A stretch of DNA of 64,000 nt from an uncultured Planctomycetales bacterium (lineage in GTDB: Bacteria > Planctomycetota > Planctomycetia > Pirellulales > Thermoguttaceae), in NCBI GenBank assembly GCA_937889015.1, contig CALARR010000223.1:55644-119643 (forward strand), read 5' to 3'. Positions 26,151 through 34,958 of this stretch are shown here, piece after piece. Each line of letters starts with the position of its first letter. Positions within the stretch are counted from its first letter, which is position 1. The notes under the pieces were generated by a model. That model ran no database searches. It saw only the letters and a list, made by a program, of their open reading frames with translations, and was not told the DNA's origin. A program made the translations under genes and the position numbers.

Positions 26151-26232
26151 TGAGAACCGGTCCCAGAACCTGTCGCCAGCCCAGGGCCGCTGGGCCGTGA
26201 GCTGGTCGAGATGGTCTTGGGATAGGTTCTTA
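26151..26232 (+). repeat. Dispersed hairpin repeat, copy C, ending on the ppnK stop codon
   Basis: The arms TGAGAACCGGTCCCAGAACC and GGTCTTGGGATAGGTTCTTA flank a middle with GGGCCGCTGGGCCGTGAGCTG. The orientation and the asymmetric CCGGTCCC...GGGATAGG arms match copies A and B. The TAA stop of NAD kinase (26230-26232 on the minus strand) is the last triplet of the element. Confidence 0.8.
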
Positions 26233-27129
26233 TGACTTGCGCTCGATTTGCAGCCGTCCGCTCCAGCCCAGCTTTTCGCGCAACGTGCGATAGTAGCTGT
26301 GGCCAGGGGCACTGACCAGTTTGAACCGGGGCTCGGCGCGCACCACACGCACGCGATCGTTGGCCTCCAAGGTGCAGAGCACATGGCCGTCGACCACCAC
26401 CGAAGTGGCTGGGTTGGGGCGCGGGACCGCCAGTTCGTACACGTGGTCGGCCGTGTCGACCACGGGTCGGTTGGTCAGCGTATGCGGGCTGATCGGTGAG
26501 ATTACGAAGGCCTGCATGTTCTTCCGCAGGATCGGCCCGCCTGAGGAAAGGCTGTGTGCCGTAGAGCCCACGGGAGTGCTGACAATCAAACCGTCGCAAC
26601 TATAAGTGGTTACGAGTTCTGAGTCAACGTAGAGATCGATTTCGAGGATGCTGAAGGGCGGGCCGGCATGCACGGCGACCTCGTTAAGGCCCAATTTCTG
26701 GCACTGGAGCGTTTCGCCGCGCAGGATCTGGCAGTCGAACATCAGGTGTTCAATGACCGGAAGCCGACCGGCAGCGAAATCCTGGATCGCGCTAGGCAGC
26801 TCATCGGGCGAGAGGTCCGCCAGAAAACCCAGTCTGCCTACATTGACAGCCAGGATTGGCACCTGTCGTCGGCCCATCTGCAGGGCGGCGCGAAGGATGG
26901 ACCCGTCACCCCCGAGGACGATCGCCAGGTCGGCATTCAGATCCGCGAGATCCTGGCTTCCGGAGAAGTCGGTCGCGATGATGTCGACGTGCTCTTGGAT
27001 GATGGGACGCAGTCGCTCGGCCTCGGCCAGAACGCCGGGGCGCGCGGCGAAACCGACCAGCATGGCGCGGAGCCTGCTTGCGCTGGCAAGGGTGGCAGGC
27101 GGCGTGTGGGGACGCTTGGGGTTCTTCAT
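26230..27129 (-). CDS. ppnK: NAD kinase
   Basis: NAD kinase phosphorylates NAD to NADP. Its diagnostic GGDGS motif lies at 73-77 (LAIVLGGDGSILRA), with NVGRLGFLAD at about 96-105, the conserved C-terminal GSTAHSLSSGGPI, and ISPHTLTNRP. The product is 299 residues from the ATG at 27129; a GTG at 27150 adds seven residues. dxs ends 54 bases upstream on the same strand and ispA precedes it, so the kinase is probably the last gene of an isoprenoid operon, where DXR and IspH need NADPH or reducing power. The stop codon comes from repeat copy C. Confidence 0.95.
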   Translation of the reverse strand: MKNPKRPHTPPATLASASRLRAMLVGFAARPGVLAEAERLRPIIQEHVDIIATDFSGSQDLADLNADLAIVLGGDGSILRAALQMGRRQVPILAVNVGRLGFLADLSPDELPSAIQDFAAGRLPVIEHLMFDCQILRGETLQCQKLGLNEVAVHAGPPFSILEIDLYVDSELVTTYSCDGLIVSTPVGSTAHSLSSGGPILRKNMQAFVISPISPHTLTNRPVVDTADHVYELAVPRPNPATSVVVDGHVLCTLEANDRVRVVRAEPRFKLVSAPGHSYYRTLREKLGWSGRLQIERKS

Positions 27130-27183
27130 ACGGCCGCGACCGGCGGTCACGTAGTTTGGGGATCGGGGCGGCGGTGTCGCGAT

Positions 27184-29109
27184 CTATCTGGCGGCAATGC
27201 GATTGGGTTTTCGGGATTTCGTCGCAGCCTCGCGCGCGATGCGACGGCAGGCTTCGACGATGCCGGGCACGTCGAGGTCCATCTCGGCCAGCAGTTCGTT
27301 GCGATCGCCATGCTCGACAAACACATCGGGGATGCCCAGGCGGCGCAGGCGGCTGGTATCCAGGCCCGCGTCGTTGGCGGCTTCGAGCACCGCGCTGCCG
27401 AATCCACCCATCAGGGCGCCTTCTTCGACCGTAATCATGAAGGAGGTTTCGGACAGGGCGTCGAGGATCAGTTCCGTATCCAGCGGTTTGACGAAGCGCG
27501 CGTTGATGACACCGACGGAGAGGCCGTCCTCGGCCTCCAATTGGGCCGCGGCGCGGAGGCAACTGGGCATCAGGGCGCCGCAGGCCACGATCGTACCGTC
27601 GGTTCCGTGCCGGACGTATTCGGCCTTGCCCAGGACCAGAGGATCCGGTTGGCGTGGGCAGCGTTCGACCTGCGCCTTGGGGTAGCGCATGGCCACGGGG
27701 CCGGGATGGGTGAGCGAGAACTCGATCATGGGCGCCACGTCCATCTCGTCGCCTGGGGCGATGACGACCATGTTGGGGAACGGGCGAAGGTAGGTCAGGT
27801 CGAACATGCCGTGGTGGGTTGGACCGTCGGGACCGACCACGCCCGCCCGATCCAGGAACATGGCCACGGGCAGGTTCTGCAGGGCCACCTCCTGGAAGAT
27901 CTGGTCGTAGCTGCGTTGCAGGAAGGTGCTGTAGATATCGACAATCGGGCGGAGCCCGGCCTTTGCCAGGCCGGCGGCGAAAGCCACGGCGTGCGATTCG
28001 GCGATGCCCACATCGAAGAACCGGTCGGGAAACGTCTCGCGAACCGGTTCTAGCATGTTCCCCTGGCACATGGCCGCCGTGATGATCGCCACCTGGGGCT
28101 TGGTTCGCATCTGCTCCAGTACGCCATCCCGCACGAGCCTGGTGTAGGAGGGGCCGGAGGACTTCTTCAGCGAGACCACCGAGCCGTTCTGGCGGGCAAA
28201 GGGCGCCGGGGCGTGGAAGAAGGTGGGATCTTCGGCGGCGGGCTTGAAGCCGTGACCTTTTTCGGTGACCACGTGGACCAAGACTGGGGTCTCGGAGTCA
28301 CGGGCCATGGCCAGGTATCGCTGCAATTGCGGGATGTTGTGCCCATCGACGGGGCCGATGTAGCGGAAGCCCAGCTTTTCGAAGAGCATGCCGCCGAGCA
28401 CGCCGGCCTTGATGGCATCCTTGAGTTGCCCCAGGATCCGCTCGACGGGATCGCCGATGACCGGCACGCGGTTGAGCAGTTTCTGGATTTCGACCTTCAG
28501 TCCGCTGTAGAACTGGGTCATGCGCAACTGATCGAGATAGTTGGCCAGGCTGCCGACGCGTGGGCAGATGGACATCTTGTTGTCGTTGAGCACGACCGTG
28601 AGCTTCTGCTTCAGGCCGCCGGCATGATTGATGGCCTCGAAGACGATCCCCGAGGCAAACGCGCCGTCGCCGATAACGGCCACGGCGTGACGGCCTTCTT
28701 CGGGCCGGACGCGATCGTCGCCGCACTTCAGGCCCAAGGCGGTGGCGATACTGCAGCCGGCATGGCCGGTCATCAAGAGGTCGTAGACGCTTTCGGCCGG
28801 ATTGGGATAGCCCATCAATCCGCCCTTGGTGCGGATCGTGTGGAACTGCGGATACCTGCCGGTGATCAGTTTATGGGGATAGACCTGGTGGCCGGTATCC
28901 CAGATCAGGCGATCGCGAGAGAAGTCGAAGGTGGTGTGCAGGGCGAGGGTCAGTTCAACGGCGCCCAGATTGGAGGCGAAATGGGCGGTGCGCGTGCCGG
29001 AGAGACGGCACAAGGCCTCGCGGATTTCGGCGGCGAGTTGCTTGAGTTGCTTGAGCGAGAGCCGCTGCAGGTCCTGCGGCGAGTGAATTGTGGCCAGTAG
29101 TTCGTCCAT
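27184..29109 (-). CDS. dxs: 1-deoxy-D-xylulose-5-phosphate synthase
   Basis: Dxs is the thiamine-diphosphate enzyme that commits pyruvate and glyceraldehyde 3-phosphate to the MEP pathway. The 641-residue product has the GDG...N thiamine motif (G147 to N175, AVIGDGAFASG...LNDNKMS), DTGHQVYPHKLITGR, and the transketolase C-terminal half with GVVGPDGPTHHGMFDLTYLRP and PGDEMD. A family-typical GHSSTS-like loop reads GHAGCS here. The ATG abuts the TGA of ispA with no spacer, so the two genes are co-translated. Confidence 0.96.
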   Translation of the reverse strand: MDELLATIHSPQDLQRLSLKQLKQLAAEIREALCRLSGTRTAHFASNLGAVELTLALHTTFDFSRDRLIWDTGHQVYPHKLITGRYPQFHTIRTKGGLMGYPNPAESVYDLLMTGHAGCSIATALGLKCGDDRVRPEEGRHAVAVIGDGAFASGIVFEAINHAGGLKQKLTVVLNDNKMSICPRVGSLANYLDQLRMTQFYSGLKVEIQKLLNRVPVIGDPVERILGQLKDAIKAGVLGGMLFEKLGFRYIGPVDGHNIPQLQRYLAMARDSETPVLVHVVTEKGHGFKPAAEDPTFFHAPAPFARQNGSVVSLKKSSGPSYTRLVRDGVLEQMRTKPQVAIITAAMCQGNMLEPVRETFPDRFFDVGIAESHAVAFAAGLAKAGLRPIVDIYSTFLQRSYDQIFQEVALQNLPVAMFLDRAGVVGPDGPTHHGMFDLTYLRPFPNMVVIAPGDEMDVAPMIEFSLTHPGPVAMRYPKAQVERCPRQPDPLVLGKAEYVRHGTDGTIVACGALMPSCLRAAAQLEAEDGLSVGVINARFVKPLDTELILDALSETSFMITVEEGALMGGFGSAVLEAANDAGLDTSRLRRLGIPDVFVEHGDRNELLAEMDLDVPGIVEACRRIAREAATKSRKPNRIAAR

Positions 29110-30003
29110 TCAGCGATTCCTTTCCAGGACGTGGCGTGCGACCGCCTGCAACGGGGCCGTCGTGGGTCCCAAGGCGGCGAGGGCCGCGCAGGCCTCGTCA
29201 ACCAACTCCTCCGCTCGGCGGCGGCTGCCCTCCAACCCCAAGAGTCTGGGGAAGGTGAGCTTGCCGTGCGCGGCGTCTTTATGAACTCGTTTGCCCAGGG
29301 CGGCTTCGTCGCCCTGGACATCCAGCAGATCGTCGGTGATCTGGAAGGCCAGTCCCAGGCAGCGACCGTATTGCGCCAAGGCGGCCTTTTGTTGATCGTT
29401 GGCTCCAGCGCAAAGGGCCCCCAATCGCAGCGAGGCGGAGATCATGGCCCCGGTCTTGCGCGCGTGGATCGATTCCAACTGAGCCAAGTCACCATCGATC
29501 AGGCCGGCGATGTCGTCGGCCTGACCACCCACGAGGCAGCAGACGCCCGCCGCTTCGGCCAAAACGGCGCAGCAGGCGGCGGCGGTCTGCGGCGGTTGAA
29601 CACTCGCGGCAAGGACCTGGAAGGCCAGCGTCAGCAGGGCATCGCCCGCCAAAATGGCCAGAGCTTCACCAAAGACCTTGTGGCAAGTCGGCCGGCCGCG
29701 GCGCAGATCATCGTCGTCCATGGCCGGCAGATCATCGTGAATCAGCGAGTAGGCGTGGATCATCTCCACGGCGCAGGCGGCGGGCATGGCCGCCGCTTCC
29801 GCCCCGGCGCAGGCCTCGTTGGCCAGCAGAACGAGGATCGGTCGCAGACGCTTTCCGGGCGCCAGGAGGCTATAGCGGATGGCTTCGCCCAGGCGAGGCG
29901 GGCAGCCGTGATCGAACTGCGTGCAGTCGAGCAAGCAGGCATCGATGCGCTGGCGCAAAGGGCCCAGGTCGGGCATGACAGAAGGCCAATCAAGGGTTGT
30001 CAT
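29110..30003 (-). CDS. ispA: Polyprenyl (farnesyl/geranylgeranyl) diphosphate synthase
   Basis: Chain-elongating prenyltransferase supplying farnesyl diphosphate for squalene. The first Asp-rich motif is LIHDDLPAMDDDDLRRG and the second is FQITDDLLDVQGD; GKRLRPIL holds the basic substrate-binding residues. Length from the ATG at 30003 is 297 residues, normal for IspA; the frame is open to 30144 without family similarity, and an internal ATG at 29976 is also possible. Whether it stops at C15 or C20 cannot be read safely from the sequence. dxs follows directly. Confidence 0.94.
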   Translation of the reverse strand: MTTLDWPSVMPDLGPLRQRIDACLLDCTQFDHGCPPRLGEAIRYSLLAPGKRLRPILVLLANEACAGAEAAAMPAACAVEMIHAYSLIHDDLPAMDDDDLRRGRPTCHKVFGEALAILAGDALLTLAFQVLAASVQPPQTAAACCAVLAEAAGVCCLVGGQADDIAGLIDGDLAQLESIHARKTGAMISASLRLGALCAGANDQQKAALAQYGRCLGLAFQITDDLLDVQGDEAALGKRVHKDAAHGKLTFPRLLGLEGSRRRAEELVDEACAALAALGPTTAPLQAVARHVLERNR

Positions 30004-30285
30004 CAGCGTTGCGGTCGCCGGCGCACGTCGGAACCAAACCGCGGCCACTGTTGGGGCCGAGAAAGGCGATGCAGCCTGGGGTGACATTGGTCTGCAGGAG
30101 AGACCAGGCCTCGCGACGAACGTTCGGTCCTGGCCTGGCCGCATTGCCTATCTGAGGCTTACCGGGGCGTGTCGCACGGACGTGTGGCGTGCAACCGCTA
30201 GTCTGTGGTTTCAACTCCATCAGGCGAAAGGGCACTGCACGTGGAGGGCAGGCATTGTGCCTTGCACCACGGCGCAAGTCTCATT

Positions 30286-30699
30286 CTAGCTCCGCCCCCC
30301 CGGTTCGTCCATGCCGGGCGTGCCACCGGGGCGGGGGTTGTCGTGCCCTGGGCGATACGATTGTGCCGGTGTTTCGGCGTAGTGCTGCGCGTCGCGCACT
30401 ACGGATGCTACGTGGTCAAAGGGGCTGGTGATCGGATTGCCGTCGCTGTCCACTCCGCTGAGGATCTCGATCTTGCGCTGAGCGCCTTCCAATAACCCCT
30501 GGCAACGGCGGAGCAGTTTGATCCCCTCCTCGTAGCGTTGCAGGGCCGCGTTGAGCCCCAGTTGGCCCTCTTCCAGGTCGTGGACGATCTGTTCCAATTC
30601 GTGCAACGCCTGCTCGAATGTCGGGCCGTCGGCATCGATAGCGGCGGGGCTAACGGGCGGCGGAGGGGAGACGGGCGCTGCGGTGGCCTTGCGGGGCAT
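30286..30699 (-). CDS. xseB: Exodeoxyribonuclease VII small subunit
   Basis: XseB is the small helical subunit of exonuclease VII. The core at about 25-85 (TFEQALHELEQIVHDLEEGQLGLNAALQRYEEGIKLL as a pattern) is clear, with a helical hairpin. At 137 residues it is longer than the usual 70-80: there is a Pro-rich N-terminus and about 55 extra C-terminal residues rich in Pro, Gly and His. The xseA partner is not in the window. The guaA stop is three bases upstream of this ATG, so guaA and xseB are probably one transcript. Confidence 0.9.
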   Translation of the reverse strand: MPRKATAAPVSPPPPVSPAAIDADGPTFEQALHELEQIVHDLEEGQLGLNAALQRYEEGIKLLRRCQGLLEGAQRKIEILSGVDSDGNPITSPFDHVASVVRDAQHYAETPAQSYRPGHDNPRPGGTPGMDEPGGRS

Positions 30700-30702
30700 G
30701 GG

Positions 30703-32253
30703 TCACTCCCATTCGATGGTGGCCGGCGGTTTGGAACTGATGTCGTATACGACCCGATTCACGCCGCTGACCTCGTTGATAATCCGGGTCGACAATCGGG
30801 ACAACAGGTCGTAGGGCAGATGGCACCAATCGGCGGTCATGAAATCCTCGGTCTGGATGGCACGGACCGCGACCACATCTTCGTAGGTTCGCGCATCGCC
30901 CATCACACCGACAGTCTGCACTGGCAGCAGAACGGCGAAGGCCTGTGAGGTCTGACGATAGAGGCCGGCAGCCTTGATCTCTTCGATGACGATGGCATCG
31001 GCGTGGCGCAGCGTATCGAGGCGGGGCTTGCTGACCTCCCCCAGGCAGCGGACGGCCAATCCCGGACCAGGGAACGGATGGCGCCAGATGATCTCCTCGG
31101 GCAGGCCGAGCTGCAGGCCGAGTTTGCGGACCTCGTCCTTGAACAGGTCGCGCAGGGGTTCGATCAGCTCGAAGCACAGGTCTTCCGGCAGCCCGCCCAC
31201 ATTGTGGTGCAACTTGATGGTGGCCGCCGGCCCGTCGGGTGAACCGCCGCTCTCGATCACGTCGGGATAGAGCGTTCCCTGGGCGAGGAAGCGAGCGTTC
31301 TCAATGCGTGAAGCCTCATCGGCAAAGCACTCGATAAAAGCATGGCCGATCTGACGGCGTTTTTCTTGGGGGTTGGTGATTCCGGCCAAGGCGGCCAGGA
31401 ATCGGTCTTCGGCCGGCACCACGTGCAGGTCGGTGCGGAAGTGTCCGGTGAATTCGCGGATCACCGATTGCACCTCACCCTGGCGGAGCATGCCGTTGTC
31501 GACCAGGATGCACGACAGCCGGGGGCCGATGGCTTCGGCCAGCAAGGCGGCCACGACCGACGAATCGACGCCGCCGGAGAGTCCGCAGATCACCCTCCCC
31601 TGCCCTACCCGTTGACGGATTTCCGCAATCGTCTGTCGGGCAAAGTCCCCTAATCGCCAGGTTCCCGCACAGCCACAGATGCGAATCAGAAAATTGGCGA
31701 GGATTTCGTTGCCTTGGGGGGTGTGCGTGACTTCGGGATGGAATTGCAGGCCGTAGATGGGCAACTGCTGATGTTTGACTGCAGCGTAGGGACAGGTGTC
31801 CGTGGCCGCCAAGGGGATGAAAGCCTCGGAAACCTGCGAGACCTGATCCCCGTGGCTCATCCAGACCTGAGTCTGCTCGGCCAGTCCGCTGAGCAAGGGA
31901 TCGGGTGTCAGCATGCGGCAATAGGCCCGACCGTACTCACGGGCCGGCGCGCTCTGGACTCGCCCACCCAGGGCCTCGCACATGAGTTGCATTCCGTAGC
32001 AGATTCCCAACGTGGGGATGCCCAGGCGGAACAACTCTGGATCGCATTTAGGCGCGTTGGCTTCGTAGACGCTCGACGGCCCGCCAGAGAGAATCAGGCC
32101 CATGGGCTTGAGTTCCCGAATCCGCTCGGCCGTGATATTGTGCCGGACAATCTCGCAATAGACCTGCTGTTCCCGCACACGGCGGGCAATCAGTTGGGCG
32201 TATTGGGACCCGAAATCCAGGACCAGGACTTTTTCGTCAGCGATTCGGCTCAT
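30703..32253 (-). CDS. guaA: GMP synthase (glutamine-hydrolysing)
   Basis: GuaA aminates XMP to GMP. The N-terminal class-I glutamine amidotransferase has the nucleophile C85 in GICYGMQLM and the His/Glu motif FHPEVTHTPQG. The ATP-pyrophosphatase P-loop is GLSGGVDSSV. The C-terminal dimerisation domain ends in PPATIEWE, as is normal. The start at 32253 (SRIADEKVLVLDFGSQYAQLI) follows CAGGAGTCC; the frame upstream is open but not family-like. Length is 516 residues. Confidence 0.97.
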   Translation of the reverse strand: MSRIADEKVLVLDFGSQYAQLIARRVREQQVYCEIVRHNITAERIRELKPMGLILSGGPSSVYEANAPKCDPELFRLGIPTLGICYGMQLMCEALGGRVQSAPAREYGRAYCRMLTPDPLLSGLAEQTQVWMSHGDQVSQVSEAFIPLAATDTCPYAAVKHQQLPIYGLQFHPEVTHTPQGNEILANFLIRICGCAGTWRLGDFARQTIAEIRQRVGQGRVICGLSGGVDSSVVAALLAEAIGPRLSCILVDNGMLRQGEVQSVIREFTGHFRTDLHVVPAEDRFLAALAGITNPQEKRRQIGHAFIECFADEASRIENARFLAQGTLYPDVIESGGSPDGPAATIKLHHNVGGLPEDLCFELIEPLRDLFKDEVRKLGLQLGLPEEIIWRHPFPGPGLAVRCLGEVSKPRLDTLRHADAIVIEEIKAAGLYRQTSQAFAVLLPVQTVGVMGDARTYEDVVAVRAIQTEDFMTADWCHLPYDLLSRLSTRIINEVSGVNRVVYDISSKPPATIEWE

Positions 32254-32477
32254 CAGGGACTCCTGAGGGAAACCTCGTATTCTAAGCCCTGACGGGGATT
32301 GCAGGTAGTGGGTGGCGAGTCGGGTGTGGCCGGTCTGGAGGCCAAGCGGGGTGGCCGGGATCGCGCCCAGCAGGTTCAGAAGTGCGGGCACTATCCACTG
32401 CTGCGACCGAGGATTATAGTGAAATAATCGGTACGAACGGAAATATACGCCTATTTTGACAGGAATTTACTTACAAC

Positions 32478-33389
32478 GTGCTCATTCTCTTGACGAACGA
32501 TGACGGGATCTACGCCCCAGGGCTGGCTGCATTGGAGCGGCAACTACGGAGCCTGGGAGAAGTACGGGTGGTCGCTCCGGCGGCGGAGCAGAGCGGCGTG
32601 GGCCACTCGATCACCTACCTTACCCCGCTGATTGTCAAAGAAGTCTTCGTGCGCGAAGCGCATTGGGGTTGGGCGGTGGAGGGACGGCCGGCGGATTGCG
32701 TGAAACTGGGGATCACCCAGTTCTGCCCACGGCGGCCGGATCTGATCGTCAGCGGCATCAACTACGGTCTGAATGCGGGGATCAATGTGCTGTACTCGGG
32801 CACTGTGGCCGCGGCGATCGAAGGGGCGTTCTTCGGCATCACCAGCGTGGCAGTATCGCTGGAATTCAGCGATACGGCGCCGTTCGACAAGGCTGCTGGC
32901 GTGGCCCGTTCGATCATCGAACAGATCTTGTCCAAGAAGGGCCCTGAGCCCCAACTCTACAACGTGAACATTCCCACGGCTGCCCTGAATGGCAGTCCGC
33001 AGGTCCGGGTTGTGCCCATGGATGTGGCCCAGTATGGGGAACGGTTTGAGCGGCGAGTGGATCCCTGGGGCCGCGACTACTACTGGGCGACGGGCGAACC
33101 GCCACCGGCCTCGGCGGGGCGCCAGACCGACCTGTCGGAGTTGGCCAAGGGGCACGTCACGCTGACTCCGTTGCAGTACGACATGACGATGCACTCGGCC
33201 CTGACCGCCATGCAGTCGTGGGAGTTTCGGGTGGAGGGCCACCAAAGTGAGGAGTGCGGTGCGTGTGTCGACCCGGACCGGCCTGTCTTGCGTTCCGGTC
33301 GTAAGCGTCAGACGGTCAGTTCGCAGGCGGGACGGGCGGAAACTCCAGGACGGAAGATTGCGTCGGCCGATGGGGCGAAGCAAGAATAG
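32478..33389 (+). CDS. surE: 5'/3'-nucleotidase SurE
   Basis: SurE is a metal-dependent nucleotidase. The metal-binding N-terminus LLTNDDGIYAPGL and the SGINYGLNAGINVLYSGTVAAAIEGAF segment are intact. The GTG at 32478 is the only sensible start. The upstream DNA is unusually AT-rich for this window. Compared with the 250-residue family norm, the product has a 40-residue hydrophilic C-terminal extension (after about 250) of unknown role. It is divergent from guaA. Confidence 0.94.
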   Translation: MLILLTNDDGIYAPGLAALERQLRSLGEVRVVAPAAEQSGVGHSITYLTPLIVKEVFVREAHWGWAVEGRPADCVKLGITQFCPRRPDLIVSGINYGLNAGINVLYSGTVAAAIEGAFFGITSVAVSLEFSDTAPFDKAAGVARSIIEQILSKKGPEPQLYNVNIPTAALNGSPQVRVVPMDVAQYGERFERRVDPWGRDYYWATGEPPPASAGRQTDLSELAKGHVTLTPLQYDMTMHSALTAMQSWEFRVEGHQSEECGACVDPDRPVLRSGRKRQTVSSQAGRAETPGRKIASADGAKQE

Positions 33390-33594
33390 CCGTTAGGAAC
33401 AAGAGTCCGTTGATTGGTCTTCAGAAGAGTGATGCCGGATCGCCTCTCGCAAGAGCGTCCGAAACCGGCCTTCCGATGGTCGGCCTCTCGGCATGACTTA
33501 TCTGAGATGCAATGAGCCGCGGCACAAGAGCCGGCCGGCTGGAGCACGGATGCCACGACGCGTATTGTGTTGACCGCGATTGAGTGAGCATCCC

Positions 33595-34167
33595 ATGACT
33601 CGTCCATCCTTGGCGATCATCGCCGCGGCGTTTCTCTCGCTGGCAGGCATGTCTGCTGCCCGGGCGGAGAGTTGGATCTTCCGGCCTTCGTATTTCAGCC
33701 ACAGCGACCAGGGGGAGCGCACGGCGCAGTACGAACAGCCGGCGCCCGCCTACGCGCGTGTGGGAGAGAACTATCTGCAAAGCGGCTATCGGCACAACCA
33801 CACGGAACTGCGCGTACGCGGGTCGTCGGACAACGTGCATGTCGTGGAGACCTGGGGCGACGGGCAGTGGATTCGTCCTTACGGGGAATGGCAGTTTCCC
33901 TATCGGGCCGGCGCTACGCCTTACGGTCCGTGGGGCAATCCGCAGGGTCCGTGGACGCAGCCTTTCGATTCGTGGAGCAATCCCTACGGTCTGATGCGGG
34001 GCTACGGGGCATGGTATCCGCAACCGACGCCTTACGGGGCCGGCGCGATGCCTGGTCCGGGCGGCTACGGGCCGGGGGCCTATGGCTCGGGCGGCTATGG
34101 GCCAGGGGGCTACGGGCCGGGCGGCGGATCGCATCCCATGCCCAAGCCGGCGCCGGGGTATCCGTGA
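33595..34167 (+). CDS. Secreted Gly/Pro/Tyr-rich protein, unknown function
   Basis: A 190-residue product with a signal peptide (LAIIAAAFLSLAGMSAARA). The middle has RVGENYLQSGYRHNHTELRVRGSSDNVHVVETW, a short ordered segment. The second half is low-complexity: PYGPWGNPQGPW and the repeated YGPGGYGPGG type motif. Similar short secreted proteins are common in planctomycetes. The ATG at 33595 gives a standard signal peptide. No function is recognised. Confidence 0.7.
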   Translation: MTRPSLAIIAAAFLSLAGMSAARAESWIFRPSYFSHSDQGERTAQYEQPAPAYARVGENYLQSGYRHNHTELRVRGSSDNVHVVETWGDGQWIRPYGEWQFPYRAGATPYGPWGNPQGPWTQPFDSWSNPYGLMRGYGAWYPQPTPYGAGAMPGPGGYGPGAYGSGGYGPGGYGPGGGSHPMPKPAPGYP

Positions 34168-34296
34168 CCATGACCGCCGAAGGCCGATCCGGCGTCGGGG
34201 AGCGGGGGGGATCGCCCGGCAGAGAGGTCTGCTCTCTCACGATGCTTGCGCAGCAAGCCTGGCCCCCAGAAATCGCCATCCGGCTGACACACGCCG

Positions 34297-34884
34297 TTAG
34301 ATGGCCTGGTGCATGGGGCTCTTGGACGAGCGTTCGCCCTTTTTGGGTGGCAGTCCTGGGATTGCCTGGCGCAGGTCGGTGACGTCGGTCAGTAGCCAGC
34401 GGCCGTCGATGCGTTGGAAGTGCACTGTCGCTGCGCCGCCAAACTGTCCGATGGGGTTTGCCCCGGAGTGGTCGGCGATCAATACGATGCCCGAGGCGGC
34501 GACTTGAGCCGCATTGGGCTGCGGCCCCGAGTCGAAAGAGATCTGCTGGTCGAGGATGCGCACCTGGCTGAAGCGGTAACGTCGCAGGGACGTGGAGAGG
34601 AACTTCCGGGCGTCCTGGGCCGCTGGCGAGATGAGTTCCAAGGCTGCGTCGGCGTCGTTGGCCTCAACCGCTGCGCGGAGCGATTCCATGGCCGTTTCGA
34701 TCTGTTCGTGGTCGGTGACCACGAGGTGTTCGATGAGCACCAAGGCGCCGGTAAGGAAGGCCGTACCGGCCATCCAGCCCAGGACCATGCCCCGCCCTGT
34801 GCGCCAGAGGACGACCAGCAGCACGAACTCGGCAAACACGCCACAGACGATGGCCGGCAACGGATCTTCGAGGAGCGTGGACAT
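34297..34884 (-). CDS. Membrane-anchored NTF2-like protein, unknown function
   Basis: A 195-residue product. Two predicted TM helices near the start (AIVCGVFAEFVLLVVLW at about 10-27, MVLGWMAGTAFLTGALVLI at 33-51) are followed by a domain of about 130 residues. The pattern IETAMESLRAAVEANDADAALELIS, then ATVHFQRIDGRWLLTDV, is typical of NTF2-like/SnoaL-type folds, so it probably sits outside the membrane as a small sensor or binding domain. It is just downstream of the sulfatase on the same strand, 74 bases away. Confidence 0.65.
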   Translation of the reverse strand: MSTLLEDPLPAIVCGVFAEFVLLVVLWRTGRGMVLGWMAGTAFLTGALVLIEHLVVTDHEQIETAMESLRAAVEANDADAALELISPAAQDARKFLSTSLRRYRFSQVRILDQQISFDSGPQPNAAQVAASGIVLIADHSGANPIGQFGGAATVHFQRIDGRWLLTDVTDLRQAIPGLPPKKGERSSKSPMHQAI

Positions 34885-34958
34885 GGGGCGCTTTGGGGAG
34901 TCGGCTCTTGGTTGTCAGCCGAGTGGAAGGTCCGGGGCTTGGGTCTTGAAACTCGAAC

